A stretch of DNA of 64,000 nucleotides, taken from positions 62,001 to 126,000 of the forward strand of contig JADLFM010000243.1 in assembly GCA_020845495.1 (NCBI GenBank), read 5' to 3'. The stretch comes from Chloroflexota bacterium (GTDB lineage Bacteria > Chloroflexota > UBA6077 > JACCZL01). Shown here one piece after another: positions 17,559 through 26,493 of the stretch. The position numbers and the translations under genes were made by a program. A model generated the notes under the pieces. It had not been told where the DNA came from, ran no database searches, and saw only the letters and a list, made by a program, of their open reading frames with translations. The first letter of the stretch is position 1; each line of letters begins with the position of its first letter.

Positions 17559-19556
17559 CTGGCACAGGCCCTTGCCGCTGCGGATCGGACGATACCGCAC
17601 GTCCGCTCGTCGTCTTCGTCCCCACTGTGCTGGTTCGTCGAGGTCGGGCCGTGGCTGCTTGCCGTCGGGCTGGTCTGGGCCAAACTCGTCTACCTGAGCG
17701 TCTTCGTCCCCAGCGAATGGTGGGCGAACGAGCCGAGCATCGGACGGTGGGCCAGGCCCACGCTCGACGTCTTCGGCACCGTCAAAGCGTACCCCCACAT
17801 CGCCAGCGCCACCCTGGCCGCGCTGCTGATCCTGTGCTCGCCGCTCTTGCTGATGCCGCGGGGCCGGCGCCTCGCCGCGCTGCTGGGCCTGAATGCGGCC
17901 ATGACTGTCCTCGGGCTGGCCGATCTACTCCACGTCCGGTTTTACGCCGACGTCTTCTCCAGCACCAGTTTCACCACCATGAAGATGGTGCGCGACGTCG
18001 CGCCGAGCCTGATCCCGATCGTGCGTGGGCAAGACCCCATGTTCGTGGCCGATCTCGCGCTCTGGCTCATCCTGCTGCCACTCTACTTCCTGGCAGTCCG
18101 GCGCATCCCCCGTCTCGCGCGTCCGACGCGGCGACGGCTTGGGGCGAGCCTGTTCGTCGGCGGCTTGCTCCTCGGTGCACCCACCGCCCGGCTGGCCTGG
18201 GAGCCGGAGCACGGGCTCTTCGCCACGGCAAACGTTCGGCTGGAAGCAGCCGCCGTCGTGGGGCTGCTGCCCTATCACCTGCTTGACGCGGTCGACACCG
18301 TCATCTTCAGACACACCATCGGCGAGATCGAGCGCCAACAGGTTCGTCAGTTCCTGACAAACGATCGCGAGCAGCTAGGCGAGCCATCGCCGTTGTTTGG
18401 CGCCGCGCAGGGACGAAACCTCATCCTGGTCAGCCTGGAATCGCTCCAGTCGTTTCCGATCGGGCTGGAGGTTGACGGCCAGCCGGTCGCGCCCAACCTG
18501 GCGGCGCTCGTTGGCGAGAGCCTCTTCTTCAAGAACTTCCACGAACAGACCTACCTCGGCACCACGTCCGACGCGCAGTTCATGGTGCTGAACGGTCTCC
18601 ACCCCCAATCGGCCGGGTTCGTGGCCTATACGGCCGGCGACCGTCACCTACGAGCGCTACCGTCGATCCTGGCTGAGCGGGGGTACACCACGCTGGCAGC
18701 CGTCGCGGCCGAGCACGACTTCTGGAACGCCGACAAGACCCACCCGGCCTACGGCATCGCGCACACGCTCTTCGAGCCAGAGTACAGCATCGGCGAGCGT
18801 ATCGGGCCGTGGATGGCCGACCGCGACTTCTTCGCCCAGACCGTGCCGGCCATCGAGCGGCTGCCCGAGCCGTTCATGGCCTACCTGTTCACGTCGTCCA
18901 ATCACCATCCGTTCGCGCTGCCCGCCCACGAGCAGACGTTGCAGATCGGTGCCCTGGAGGGGACGCTGCTCGGTGCCTACCTCCAGAGCGTCCACTACGC
19001 CGACGCCGCCCTCGGCGAACTCCTCGGCAGGCTACGCGAACACGGCATCCTCGACCGGTCGGTGCTGGTCATGTACGGCGACCACCAGGGCTTCCTGGGC
19101 GATCCGCCGGAACTGGCCGGCTTGCTCGGGCTGCCGGACTGGGACGAATACCAGCGGACTCGCGTCCGCAAGCGAGTGCCGCTGTTCATCCGACTGCCGC
19201 ACGGTGAGCAGGCCGGCGTCCGCTCGGAGTATGGCGGCGAAGTAGACGTCGCACCAACCATCCTCAGCCTGCTCGGCATTGAGGACGATACACAGGCGAT
19301 GCTCGGCCACGACCTGACCCGTAGCCACGATCCACTGGTCGTCTTTCGCGACGGCAGCTTTACGGATGGTCAGTTCTACTGGGTCCAGCGCTTCGGCGCG
19401 ACCCTGTCTGCCGCCTGCTACCAAGCCGATACTGGACAGAGCGTCGACTGTGCCACGCTCGAACAGCAGCGGCGCGCGGCGCGGGAGCGGCTCCGTATCT
19501 CCGATCTGATCGTCCAGGGCGACCTCGTTCCAGAGCTGCGCCAGCACGGCCGCTGA
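17559..19556 (+). CDS. Lipoteichoic-acid-synthase-like membrane sulfatase-fold enzyme, probable CTG start
   Basis: The family transfers glycerol-phosphate or phosphoethanolamine groups at the outer membrane face. N-terminal helices (GPWLLAVGLVWAKLVYLSVF and following) precede an extracellular alkaline-phosphatase-like domain. That domain has the metal Glu in SLESLQSFP, the Thr nucleophile in GTTSDAQFM and the YGDHQGF metal motif. The frame is open from 17529, after a TAG at 17526, and the first membrane helix lies upstream of the first TTG/ATG (17847). The only well-placed start is the CTG at 17559, six bases after GGGAGAG, giving 665 residues. A frameshift from a GTG at 17552 is the alternative. 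Confidence 0.8.
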   Translation: MAQALAAADRTIPHVRSSSSSPLCWFVEVGPWLLAVGLVWAKLVYLSVFVPSEWWANEPSIGRWARPTLDVFGTVKAYPHIASATLAALLILCSPLLLMPRGRRLAALLGLNAAMTVLGLADLLHVRFYADVFSSTSFTTMKMVRDVAPSLIPIVRGQDPMFVADLALWLILLPLYFLAVRRIPRLARPTRRRLGASLFVGGLLLGAPTARLAWEPEHGLFATANVRLEAAAVVGLLPYHLLDAVDTVIFRHTIGEIERQQVRQFLTNDREQLGEPSPLFGAAQGRNLILVSLESLQSFPIGLEVDGQPVAPNLAALVGESLFFKNFHEQTYLGTTSDAQFMVLNGLHPQSAGFVAYTAGDRHLRALPSILAERGYTTLAAVAAEHDFWNADKTHPAYGIAHTLFEPEYSIGERIGPWMADRDFFAQTVPAIERLPEPFMAYLFTSSNHHPFALPAHEQTLQIGALEGTLLGAYLQSVHYADAALGELLGRLREHGILDRSVLVMYGDHQGFLGDPPELAGLLGLPDWDEYQRTRVRKRVPLFIRLPHGEQAGVRSEYGGEVDVAPTILSLLGIEDDTQAMLGHDLTRSHDPLVVFRDGSFTDGQFYWVQRFGATLSAACYQADTGQSVDCATLEQQRRAARERLRISDLIVQGDLVPELRQHGR

Positions 19557-19942
19557 CGACCATCGGCCGCCCCGCCGCATCCATGCGTCCCCGGCGAGTC
19601 GACTCAGCGGAAGCTGCTCCGGGTGCTCCAGGAGCCCCGGCCCATCCTGCGCCTGCCCCTCCGGCGGACGCACGCGCACCCGCCGCTGCCTCTGGAACGA
19701 AGCGTGCCCGGCGAAGCGTGCCCGGCGAAGCGTGCCCGGCGCGGGTGAGGGCCGCGAGAGAGATGCAGCGGAGCGCGGATGATGGTATATTTGGGTCGAG
19801 CGGAGTAAAATCCGTCTGGAGTCAAATTCAGTGAGGATGCGGGGCGCGGCCGCCGGGCCGATGCGCCCGCACCGGGCCTGGCCAACCATGGCCCTGCGGC
19901 GCTCGGATCGAGTGCCTGGCTCCGCGGTGAGGAGGCAGCACG
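19557..19942. other. 386-bp intergenic region upstream of the NMT1-type importer
   Basis: No gene is seen. It carries the 14-bp tandem array at 19699-19740. An unusually AT-rich patch at 19783-19830 includes TAAAAT at 19806-19811, a possible -10 for the ABC operon; no good -35 is visible. Confidence 0.4.
19699..19740. repeat. Tandem array, 3 copies of a 14-bp unit
   Basis: GAAGCGTGCCCGGC is repeated perfectly at 19699, 19713 and 19727, between the LTA-synthase-like gene and the ABC operon. Confidence 0.92.
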
Positions 19943-20746
19943 GTGAGCCAGATCGCGCTCACGGACGTCATGCTCGACTACCCAGCGCCGGGCGGCAGCC
20001 GGCACGAGGGCGTTCGAGCGTTGGACGGCCTGAGCCTCCAGGTGGAAGACGGCCAGTTCGTCTCGCTCGTCGGGCCGAGCGGCTGCGGTAAGTCGACGGT
20101 TCTCAAGCTCGTCGCGGGCCTGCTCCAGCCCACCGAGGGCGCTGTCGCCATCGACGGCCAGGTGGTCGACGGCGTGCCGCCGAGCATCGGCTTCATGTTC
20201 CAGAACGATGCGCTGCTGCCCTGGTCGACCGCGCTGGAGAACGTGGCGCTCGCACTTGAGCTGCGGGGTGTGCCTCGGCCAGAGCGCGTCCAGCGCGCCC
20301 GCACCCTCACCGACCTCGTCGGGTTGCGCGGCTTCGAGGACGCCTATCCATCGACGTTGTCGGGCGGGATGCGGAAGCGCGTCGCGCTGGCCCGCGTGCT
20401 GGCTTACGACCCGGCCGTCTACTTGATGGACGAGCCGTTCGGGGCGCTCGATGCCCAGACGAAAGTGCAGATGGGCGCGGAGCTCCTTCGACTCTGGAGC
20501 GGCCTCCAAAAGACCGTCTTGTTCGTCACCCACGACATCGAGGAGGCGATCGCCCTCTCGGACCGCGTGCTCGTCATGTCCCGCCGGCCGGGCCGGATCG
20601 TGTCTGACTACGCAATCGACCTGCCACGCCCGCGCGATTTCTACGACATCCGCTTCACCAACGAATTCCGTGAGTTGCACCGCGCCATCTGGCGCGACCT
20701 CGCGGCCGAGGTCGGCCCGACGTCCGGCGTCGTGGCCGTGGGGTAG
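19943..20746 (+). CDS. ABC transporter ATPase, SsuB/TauB/NitD family
   Basis: This 267-residue nucleotide-binding subunit belongs to an importer for small organic anions or heterocycles. Walker A is GPSGCGKST at 44-52, and the Q-loop is in MFQNDALLPWS. The signature is LSGGMRKRVALAR, Walker B is VYLMDEPFGALD, and the switch His lies in VTHDIEEA. Family proteins serve sulfonate, taurine, nitrate or thiamine-precursor uptake; the subgroup cannot be fixed here. The GTG at 19943 has GAGGAGG upstream. It is the first gene of a three-gene importer (ATPase, permease, binding protein). Confidence 0.93.
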   Translation: MSQIALTDVMLDYPAPGGSRHEGVRALDGLSLQVEDGQFVSLVGPSGCGKSTVLKLVAGLLQPTEGAVAIDGQVVDGVPPSIGFMFQNDALLPWSTALENVALALELRGVPRPERVQRARTLTDLVGLRGFEDAYPSTLSGGMRKRVALARVLAYDPAVYLMDEPFGALDAQTKVQMGAELLRLWSGLQKTVLFVTHDIEEAIALSDRVLVMSRRPGRIVSDYAIDLPRPRDFYDIRFTNEFRELHRAIWRDLAAEVGPTSGVVAVG

Positions 20747-20772
20747 GTACCGTAGGTATCGGAGTAGGAACG

Positions 20773-21669
20773 ATGGCAACACCACACGGCGCCTTCGATA
20801 TCGCGGCGCAAACGCCGATTCGGCCGCTGCCGTCGGCGCGCGCCACCCCTCGGCCTGCCCCATCGGCGCCCGCCCGGCCACTCGGGCGAACGGGCGAGCG
20901 CCGGCTTCGCCGCTGGCTCATCTTGAACGGCTGGCGGCTCCTGCTGACAGCCTTCTTGCTCGGAGCGTGGGAGATCGCCGCGACGACGGTGACGACGCCC
21001 TTCTGGGTCAGTCAGCCGACTCGGGTGTTCGTGCGCCTGGTCGACCTGACCGCGAACGGGCTGCTCTTCTGGCACGTGGCCGCGACCCTCCAGTCAGCTC
21101 TGCTGGGGTTACTGCTCGGTGCATCGGCCGGGGTCGTACTGGGGCTGCTGCTCGGGGCGCGACCCGGCGTGGCGGCCGCGATCGATCCGCTCTTGATGGG
21201 TCTGAACAGTCTGCCGCGCGTGGCGCTGGCGCCGTTGTTCATCATCTGGTTTGGGATTGGCCTGCCCTCGAAGGTCGTGCTGGCCTTCTCGCTGGTAGTG
21301 TTCCCGGTCTTGATCAACACCTACCAGGGTGTGCGCGGCGTGGACCGCGAGCTCGTCGACATGCTCCGCACCATGCAGGCGTCGCCTGCGCAGATCGCCC
21401 GTCGAGTCACCCTGCCGTCGACATTGCCCTGGATCTTCGCCGGCCTGCGCATTGGGCTGGGCATGAGCCTGATCGGCGCCGTCGTCGGTGAACTGGTCGG
21501 GTCCAGCCGGGGCGTCGGCTACTACGTCGAGGCGGCTGCCGCCAACTTCGACACGACCGGCGTCTTTGCCGGGCTGGTGATCCTGATGATCCTGACGATC
21601 GCCCTGAACGAGGCCATGAAACTGGCCGAGAGCCGGGTCTTCCGCTGGAAGCAGGCCGATATGCGCTGA
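20773..21669 (+). CDS. ABC transporter permease, SsuC/TauC family
   Basis: This membrane subunit partners the preceding ATPase. The 298-residue protein has a Pro/Ala-rich cytoplasmic leader of about 45 residues, then six membrane segments, with the BPD-transport coupling loop near DMLRTMQASPAQIARRVTLPSTLPW. The family motif GLNSLPRVALAPLFIIWFG is present. It begins 26 bp after the ATPase gene. The usual SsuC/TauC length is about 250-280 residues; the excess is the N-terminal leader. Confidence 0.92.
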   Translation: MATPHGAFDIAAQTPIRPLPSARATPRPAPSAPARPLGRTGERRLRRWLILNGWRLLLTAFLLGAWEIAATTVTTPFWVSQPTRVFVRLVDLTANGLLFWHVAATLQSALLGLLLGASAGVVLGLLLGARPGVAAAIDPLLMGLNSLPRVALAPLFIIWFGIGLPSKVVLAFSLVVFPVLINTYQGVRGVDRELVDMLRTMQASPAQIARRVTLPSTLPWIFAGLRIGLGMSLIGAVVGELVGSSRGVGYYVEAAAANFDTTGVFAGLVILMILTIALNEAMKLAESRVFRWKQADMR

Positions 21670-21954
21670 CCTGTTCGCAGCGTCGGCGGGTGAGTCACCA
21701 GAGGCAGTCTGACACCGATTGGGTGATGCTCGGGATGCGGCGCCGAGGAAGCGCACCACGGTTTCAGCCGTGGCGGCGCAATCACGAGTGCGTGGCGGCC
21801 GCGGCGAGCGATCGGGCAGCACTCACCACGCCGGATGCACATCGACCCGGCTACGGCTGGTACCGGGATGGCCCGGTCCAGGACCGGGTCAGGCGAGAGT
21901 CGATACGCGCGATTCTAGCGCCCGGCTGCACGAGCCGGGAAAGTGAGGGTCACG

Positions 21955-23148
21955 ATGACCACAACAGGTAGTCGAAGCGGTGGGCGGCACATCAGCCGGC
22001 GTACGGCGCTAGCGCTGGCGCTTGGCGGCCTCCTGGTTGGCTGCACCCAGCCCGGCGGAGCCGGCCAATCGTCGACGCCATCCGCCGCGAACGCGCCCAC
22101 TGCCGGCGCGGGACAGCCGTCGACACCAGCCCCCGCCACGTCAGCGTCCTCCCAGAGCGGCGGGCAGGCCGCGGCGCCAGGCGCACCCACGCCCGTTGTG
22201 AAGGCGCCGGCTGCTGGGGCAACGACCGCGCCGGCCACCGGGGCCACGCCGGCCACCGGCCCGCTGAAGACGCTCAAGGTCGCCGCCGTCTACGCCTACC
22301 TCGGCTACCTCCCGATGTACGCGGCAATGCAGCGCGGCTTCCTTCGGGATCAAGGTCTCGCCTTCGAAGTACTCGAGTTCAAGGGCGGCGGCGACGCGGC
22401 CAAGGCGTTCGTGGGCGGCGCATCCGACATCCTGATTGGATCCTACGACCATATCCTGAAGCTGCGCGAGCAGGGCCTGGACGTCGTCGCAACGGGCAAT
22501 GTCGAGGCGATGTACGCGTACGCCTTGATGGCCAAGAAGGGCTCGCCCTACACCTCAGTCGAGAGCCTGAAAGGCAAGAAGATCGGAACGACCGGCCCGG
22601 GCTCGTCGACGGACATCAACGTCCGTTACGCCCTCAAGCAGGCTGGCATCGACCCGGACCGCGAGGCCGAACTGATCTCGGTTGGTGGGGGCGGCCCGAT
22701 GCTGGCGGCGCTCGACAACGACCAGATCGCGGCCGGCATGTTCCTCGACCCGCTGCTGACCCAACTGCTTGGCCAGCCCGACCGCTACCAGATCGCCCAC
22801 GACTTCCGAAACCTCGAGTACCCGTTGCTGTGCGTGACGATGCGCCGCGACTGGCTGAAGTCGAACGGCGACCCGGCCCGTCGACTCCTGAAGGCGCTCG
22901 TGCACGCTGAGGCCGAGCTTCAGCGGTCGCCGGACGTCGCAGTCCAGATCGCTCGCGACAAATTCGGCGACATCGATCCATCCGTGCTGGAGGCGGCCAC
23001 CAGGAACACTCTGCCACGCCTCTCCAAGGACGGCAAGATCTCCGAAACGGCGCACAAGAACGTGCTGGATCAGCAGGTGTTCGCAGGCGGCATCAAGACC
23101 CAGATTCCGTACGCCCAGGCAGTGGACCTGAGCTACCTGCCGTCGTAG
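21955..23148 (+). CDS. ABC transporter NMT1/THI5-type solute-binding lipoprotein
   Basis: This extracytoplasmic binding protein serves the importer encoded just upstream. The 397-residue protein has a signal with RR-T followed by ALALALGG and the lipobox LLVGC. A long Ala/Pro/Thr linker (about residues 30-100) leads into the NMT1-like domain (VAAVYAYLGYLPMYAAMQRGFLRDQG written here in part, then SDILIGSYDH). The ATG at 21955 follows GAGGG; a GTG at 21943 is a possible alternative. Ligands of this fold include aromatic sulfonates, nitrate and pyrimidine precursors; no riboswitch was found to narrow it. Confidence 0.9.
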   Translation: MTTTGSRSGGRHISRRTALALALGGLLVGCTQPGGAGQSSTPSAANAPTAGAGQPSTPAPATSASSQSGGQAAAPGAPTPVVKAPAAGATTAPATGATPATGPLKTLKVAAVYAYLGYLPMYAAMQRGFLRDQGLAFEVLEFKGGGDAAKAFVGGASDILIGSYDHILKLREQGLDVVATGNVEAMYAYALMAKKGSPYTSVESLKGKKIGTTGPGSSTDINVRYALKQAGIDPDREAELISVGGGGPMLAALDNDQIAAGMFLDPLLTQLLGQPDRYQIAHDFRNLEYPLLCVTMRRDWLKSNGDPARRLLKALVHAEAELQRSPDVAVQIARDKFGDIDPSVLEAATRNTLPRLSKDGKISETAHKNVLDQQVFAGGIKTQIPYAQAVDLSYLPS

Positions 23149-23236
23149 CGCCGGAGCCGGCCGCTCCTGTCCTGGGCGCATCCATCAGCATCGTGGCACT
23201 ATCGAAGGGCGGAGAACCGACGCGGGAGGCGTGGCG

Positions 23237-24052
23237 ATGCAGGCCTTCATTTGCCGTACTTGTGGGGTCCAGTATGCGCCGAGCGAACGGCCGCCGGAGC
23301 GCTGTCCGATCTGCGACGACGAGCGCCAGTATGTCGGCTGGAACGGCCAGCAGTGGGCAGTCATGTCGGACTTCCAGGCCCAGGGCCGGACCAACCACAT
23401 CTACGAGGAGGAGCCAGGCCTCCACGCGATCGATACCCGGCCGCAGATCGCGATTGGGCAACGAGCGCTGCTGGTCCAGACGCCGAACGGAAACGTGATG
23501 TGGGACTGCATCACCCTGATCGATGACGCGACGATCGGGGCAGTCCGTCGACTTGGCGGGCTGGCGGCCATCGCCATCTCGCATCCCCATTTCTATTCCA
23601 GCAACGTCACCTGGAGCGACGCCTTCGATGGCTGTCCCGTCTACATTCACGCCGCCGACGCCCAGTGGGTCCAGTACTCAAGCCCGGCCGTTCAATTGTG
23701 GGAAGGCGCCACCAGGGAGATCTTGCCTGGCATCACGCTGATCAACACCGGCGGGCACTTCGAGGGCTCGCAGGTGCTCCACTGGGCGGCCGGCCAGGGC
23801 GGACGGGGGGCGCTGCTGAGCAGCGATAGTGTGACCGTCACCATGGATCGCCGTTACGTCAGCTTCATGTATTCCTACCCGAACCTGATTCCCCTCGGCG
23901 AGCGGGCGATCACCCGGATCGTGGACAGCCTGCGCCCATTCTCGTTCCAACGCATCTACGGCGGCTGGAACAACCGGGTGGTTTCGGTGGACGGCTCGGA
24001 TGCAGTCGAGCGGTCGGCCGAACGCTACCTGCGGTTCATCCGCGAGACCTGA
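23237..24052 (+). CDS. Zinc-ribbon plus metallo-beta-lactamase-fold protein
   Basis: This 271-residue hydrolase-fold protein carries an N-terminal rubredoxin-like zinc ribbon (CxxC at 6/9 and 23/26) before the lactamase fold. The usual HxHxDH becomes His116-Pro-His118 with Ser at the position of the first Asp. GGHFEG and SSDS, which supply later metal ligands, are kept. It may therefore bind one metal or have an altered activity; the substrate is unknown. The ATG at 23237 has GGGAGG seven bases upstream; a GTG at 23231 is too close to it. It follows the NMT1 importer by 88 bp and its end overlaps the convergent nucleoside hydrolase by 17 bp. Confidence 0.82.
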   Translation: MQAFICRTCGVQYAPSERPPERCPICDDERQYVGWNGQQWAVMSDFQAQGRTNHIYEEEPGLHAIDTRPQIAIGQRALLVQTPNGNVMWDCITLIDDATIGAVRRLGGLAAIAISHPHFYSSNVTWSDAFDGCPVYIHAADAQWVQYSSPAVQLWEGATREILPGITLINTGGHFEGSQVLHWAAGQGGRGALLSSDSVTVTMDRRYVSFMYSYPNLIPLGERAITRIVDSLRPFSFQRIYGGWNNRVVSVDGSDAVERSAERYLRFIRET

Positions 24053-25043
24053 CGCCGAGACCTGACGCCGAGACCTGACGCCGAGACCTGACGCCGAAGC
24101 CTGAGGTTCGACGTGTCACCGTCTCGAGCCAGAGGGTGTCGAATCTCGCCCGGTCGACGCCAGTGACTACGCGCAGGGGCTGGCCGCGCGGATCGACTCG
24201 TGCGCGTAGCCACTCGCCGTCTCGTGCGACGGCCAGTGACAGGGTCTCGACGGCGACGCCATCCCAGCCCAGCGCGACGGCGCAGGCGAGCGGATCGTGA
24301 TGGAAATTCACGATATCGGCAGGAAGCTCCGAGCATGTTTGCGCGTACCGGTCCGCGATACGCTCGTCCTCCGCCCACCGGTCGGCCTGATGCGCGATCA
24401 GCCGACCGAGCAGACCTGCTCGGCGAAGCTTCGGTAGATGACTGCGCCGGAGCGCCGTCTGGACGGTCACTTCGATAGGGATCAGCGTGAGCCGGTCGGG
24501 AGCCGCCGACTCGAGAACACGCTGCGCCGCGTCACAATCAGCCTGCACGTTGAAGTCCATGCGATAGTCCCAGGTGGGGAATCCGGGCGGTACGGGATGG
24601 ATGCTGCCGCCCATCAGACACAGCCGCGCCGAGCGCAGCACACCCGGCGAGCGGCGCTCGAGCAGCGACAGGTTGGTGAACGGCCCGAGTGCGACGACCG
24701 TTGCCCCCCGCTCGATGCTTTGGCCCAGAAGGTCCAGAGCATCCTCGAGGGGACCGGGCGCGGGCGGCACAGGCTGGGGCCAGTAGCGCCGTTCGGGCGG
24801 TAGCCCATAGGCTTCGCGAAAGTCACCACTGCTGACGTCGGCGCCAGCCGCGACGGGAACGTGCGGCTGCCCGCCCAGATCCAACACGTAGCGGGCGTAA
24901 CCGGCGCGCTTCCCCCCATCGTCGAGCACGGTGGTAACGCCGGCGATCTCGACCCCAGGCCAGGTGAGGAGCAGGCCGAGCGCACACAGATCGTCGAGAT
25001 CGCCGCCGATATCGGTGTCGAGGTGGACCTGAATCGCGGGCAC
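24036..25043 (-). CDS. Inosine-uridine-type nucleoside hydrolase
   Basis: This enzyme cleaves the N-glycosidic bond of ribonucleosides with a calcium-bound Asp cluster. The 335-residue protein opens with the hallmark DTDIGGDLDDLCAL (Asp9, Asp11, Asp15, Asp17/18). Later ligands appear in ALGPFTNL and FNVQADCDAA. The GTG at 25043 is supported by GGAG six bases upstream; the frame stays open to 25145 but without a ribosome site. The last 20 or so residues are encoded by the 13-bp tandem array and look non-family, an extension created by repeat slippage. It follows the ECF42 sigma gene on the same strand. Confidence 0.88.
   Translation of the reverse strand: MPAIQVHLDTDIGGDLDDLCALGLLLTWPGVEIAGVTTVLDDGGKRAGYARYVLDLGGQPHVPVAAGADVSSGDFREAYGLPPERRYWPQPVPPAPGPLEDALDLLGQSIERGATVVALGPFTNLSLLERRSPGVLRSARLCLMGGSIHPVPPGFPTWDYRMDFNVQADCDAAQRVLESAAPDRLTLIPIEVTVQTALRRSHLPKLRRAGLLGRLIAHQADRWAEDERIADRYAQTCSELPADIVNFHHDPLACAVALGWDGVAVETLSLAVARDGEWLRARVDPRGQPLRVVTGVDRARFDTLWLETVTRRTSGFGVRSRRQVSASGLGVRSRG
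24044..24108. repeat. Tandem array, 4 copies of a 13-bp unit plus a degenerate fifth
   Basis: GAGACCTGACGCC occurs at 24044, 24057, 24070 and 24083, followed by a degenerate copy at 24096. The array supplies the TGA stop of the plus-strand gene and the divergent C-terminal tail of the minus-strand nucleoside hydrolase. Confidence 0.93.
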
Positions 25044-25105
25044 GGAAGTCTCCACAGCCGACGGTACCGCAGCCACAGCAACCGAAGCCTCCGCGTTGCG
25101 TGGGT

Positions 25106-25140
25106 GCCGTGCGGCCGTCGCCGTGCGGCCGTCGCCGTGC
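25106..25140. repeat. Tandem array, 2.5 copies of a 14-bp unit
   Basis: GCCGTGCGGCCGTC occurs at 25106 and 25120, with a partial copy from 25134. It lies between the ECF42 stop and the chosen nucleoside hydrolase start. Confidence 0.85.
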
Positions 25141-25159
25141 AGCACGCGCGGCCGCGGCG

Positions 25160-26449
25160 CTATCGCTCCGGCGATGATGCCTCGGCGTCGCAGGCGGTGG
25201 CACGTTCGAGCAACAGTGCGCGCTCGCGAGCATTACGGGTGAGCGAAGCCGCGCGCTCGAACTCGGCGCGGGCCTCGGCGTGGCGACCGAGCTTGACGAG
25301 GAAATCACCGCGTACGCTGGGCAGCAGATGGTACGCCGCGAGCGATGGCTCAGACACGAGCTGGTCGACCAGTTCCAGGCCGACTGCCGGGCCGAACGCC
25401 ATCGCCAGCGCTACCGCGCGATTCAGTTCGACGACCGGTGAAGAGGCAAGCTGGGCAAGCGCGTCGTACAGCGCCGCGATACGCGTCCAATCCGTCGCCT
25501 CGGCCGTTCGAGCGCGAGCGTGACAGGCAGCGATGGCAGCCTGAAGCGTGTACGGTCCGAGCGTGCCGCCGAGCGATACGGCGTGCTCCAGGCCGGCCAA
25601 TCCACGACGGATGAGCACCCGATCCCAACGGGCACGGTTCTGGTCGAGGAGCAGGATCGCCTCCCCTGACGGACCGATCCGTGCCCGCGAACGCGACGCT
25701 TGAAGTTCCATTAGGGCGAGGAGGCCATGAACCTCGGCGTCGTTCGGGGCGAGCCCGGCCAGGATCCGGCCGAGCCGGAGCGCGTCCTCGCAGAGGGCCG
25801 GACGCATCCAGTCGTCTCCAGCGGTCGCGGCATAGCCCTCATTGAAGATCAGATAGATGACGGCGAGCACCGACGAGAGGCGCTCGGCGCGCTCGCGCTC
25901 ACCGGGAGCCTCGAACGGGACGCGCGCCTCCGCAAGCGTCCGCTTCGCCCGCACGATGCGCTGTGCGACGGTCGGCTCGGAGACCAGGAACGCCCGTGCG
26001 ATCTCATGAGTAGTGAGCCCTCCGAGCAGGCGCAACGTCAGCGCGACCCGCGCCTCGGTCGAGAGGACCGGATGACAGGCGATGAACATGAGCCGTAACA
26101 GGTCGTCGCCGACGCCGTCACTGGCGTCGTTCAGGGTCGCGTCAAGCCCATCGCCCGCCAGATCCTGCTCGACTTCCAGTTCGCGGCCCAGCGCCTCCTG
26201 CTTACGGGCGAGCACCGTCCGCCGGCGGATCTGGTCGATACCACGACGCTTTGCGATGGCCATGAGCCAGGCGCCTGGATTCACCGGCACACCTGAGTCG
26301 GGCCACTGTTCGAGCGCGGCGACGAGCGCGTCCTGGGCAAGCTCTTCTGCCAGCCCCACGTCGCGCACCATCCGAGTCAGCCCGGCAATGAGCCGGGCTG
26401 ACTCGATGCGCCAGACGGCATCGATCGCACGATGGGCATCAGCAGCCAT
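25160..26449 (-). CDS. RNA polymerase ECF42-type sigma factor with C-terminal TPR-like extension
   Basis: This 429-residue alternative sigma factor has region 2 near residues 10-85 (LIAGLTRMVRDVGLAEELAQDA, shown in part, then NPGAWLMAIAKRR) and region 4 near 120-180 (LTTHEIARAFLVSEPTVAQRIVRAK, shown here only as the helix-turn-helix landmark LVSEPTVAQRI). A helical extension of over 200 residues is typical of ECF42. This group lacks an anti-sigma factor and is usually encoded next to DGPF/YCII proteins, exactly as here. The ATG at 26449 has GAGG upstream; an in-frame ATG at 26479 has no ribosome site. It lies 44 bp after the VOC gene. Confidence 0.93.
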   Translation of the reverse strand: MAADAHRAIDAVWRIESARLIAGLTRMVRDVGLAEELAQDALVAALEQWPDSGVPVNPGAWLMAIAKRRGIDQIRRRTVLARKQEALGRELEVEQDLAGDGLDATLNDASDGVGDDLLRLMFIACHPVLSTEARVALTLRLLGGLTTHEIARAFLVSEPTVAQRIVRAKRTLAEARVPFEAPGERERAERLSSVLAVIYLIFNEGYAATAGDDWMRPALCEDALRLGRILAGLAPNDAEVHGLLALMELQASRSRARIGPSGEAILLLDQNRARWDRVLIRRGLAGLEHAVSLGGTLGPYTLQAAIAACHARARTAEATDWTRIAALYDALAQLASSPVVELNRAVALAMAFGPAVGLELVDQLVSEPSLAAYHLLPSVRGDFLVKLGRHAEARAEFERAASLTRNARERALLLERATACDAEASSPER

Positions 26450-26493
26450 CACTGCCTCGCCGTGGCCCAGGACACCCATCGTCTGCTGCGAGC

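Noticed and set aside
19557..19942. TPP riboswitch upstream of the NMT1-type importer
   Set aside because: The CTGAGA and ACC-TGAACCTGATC-type core elements are not present.
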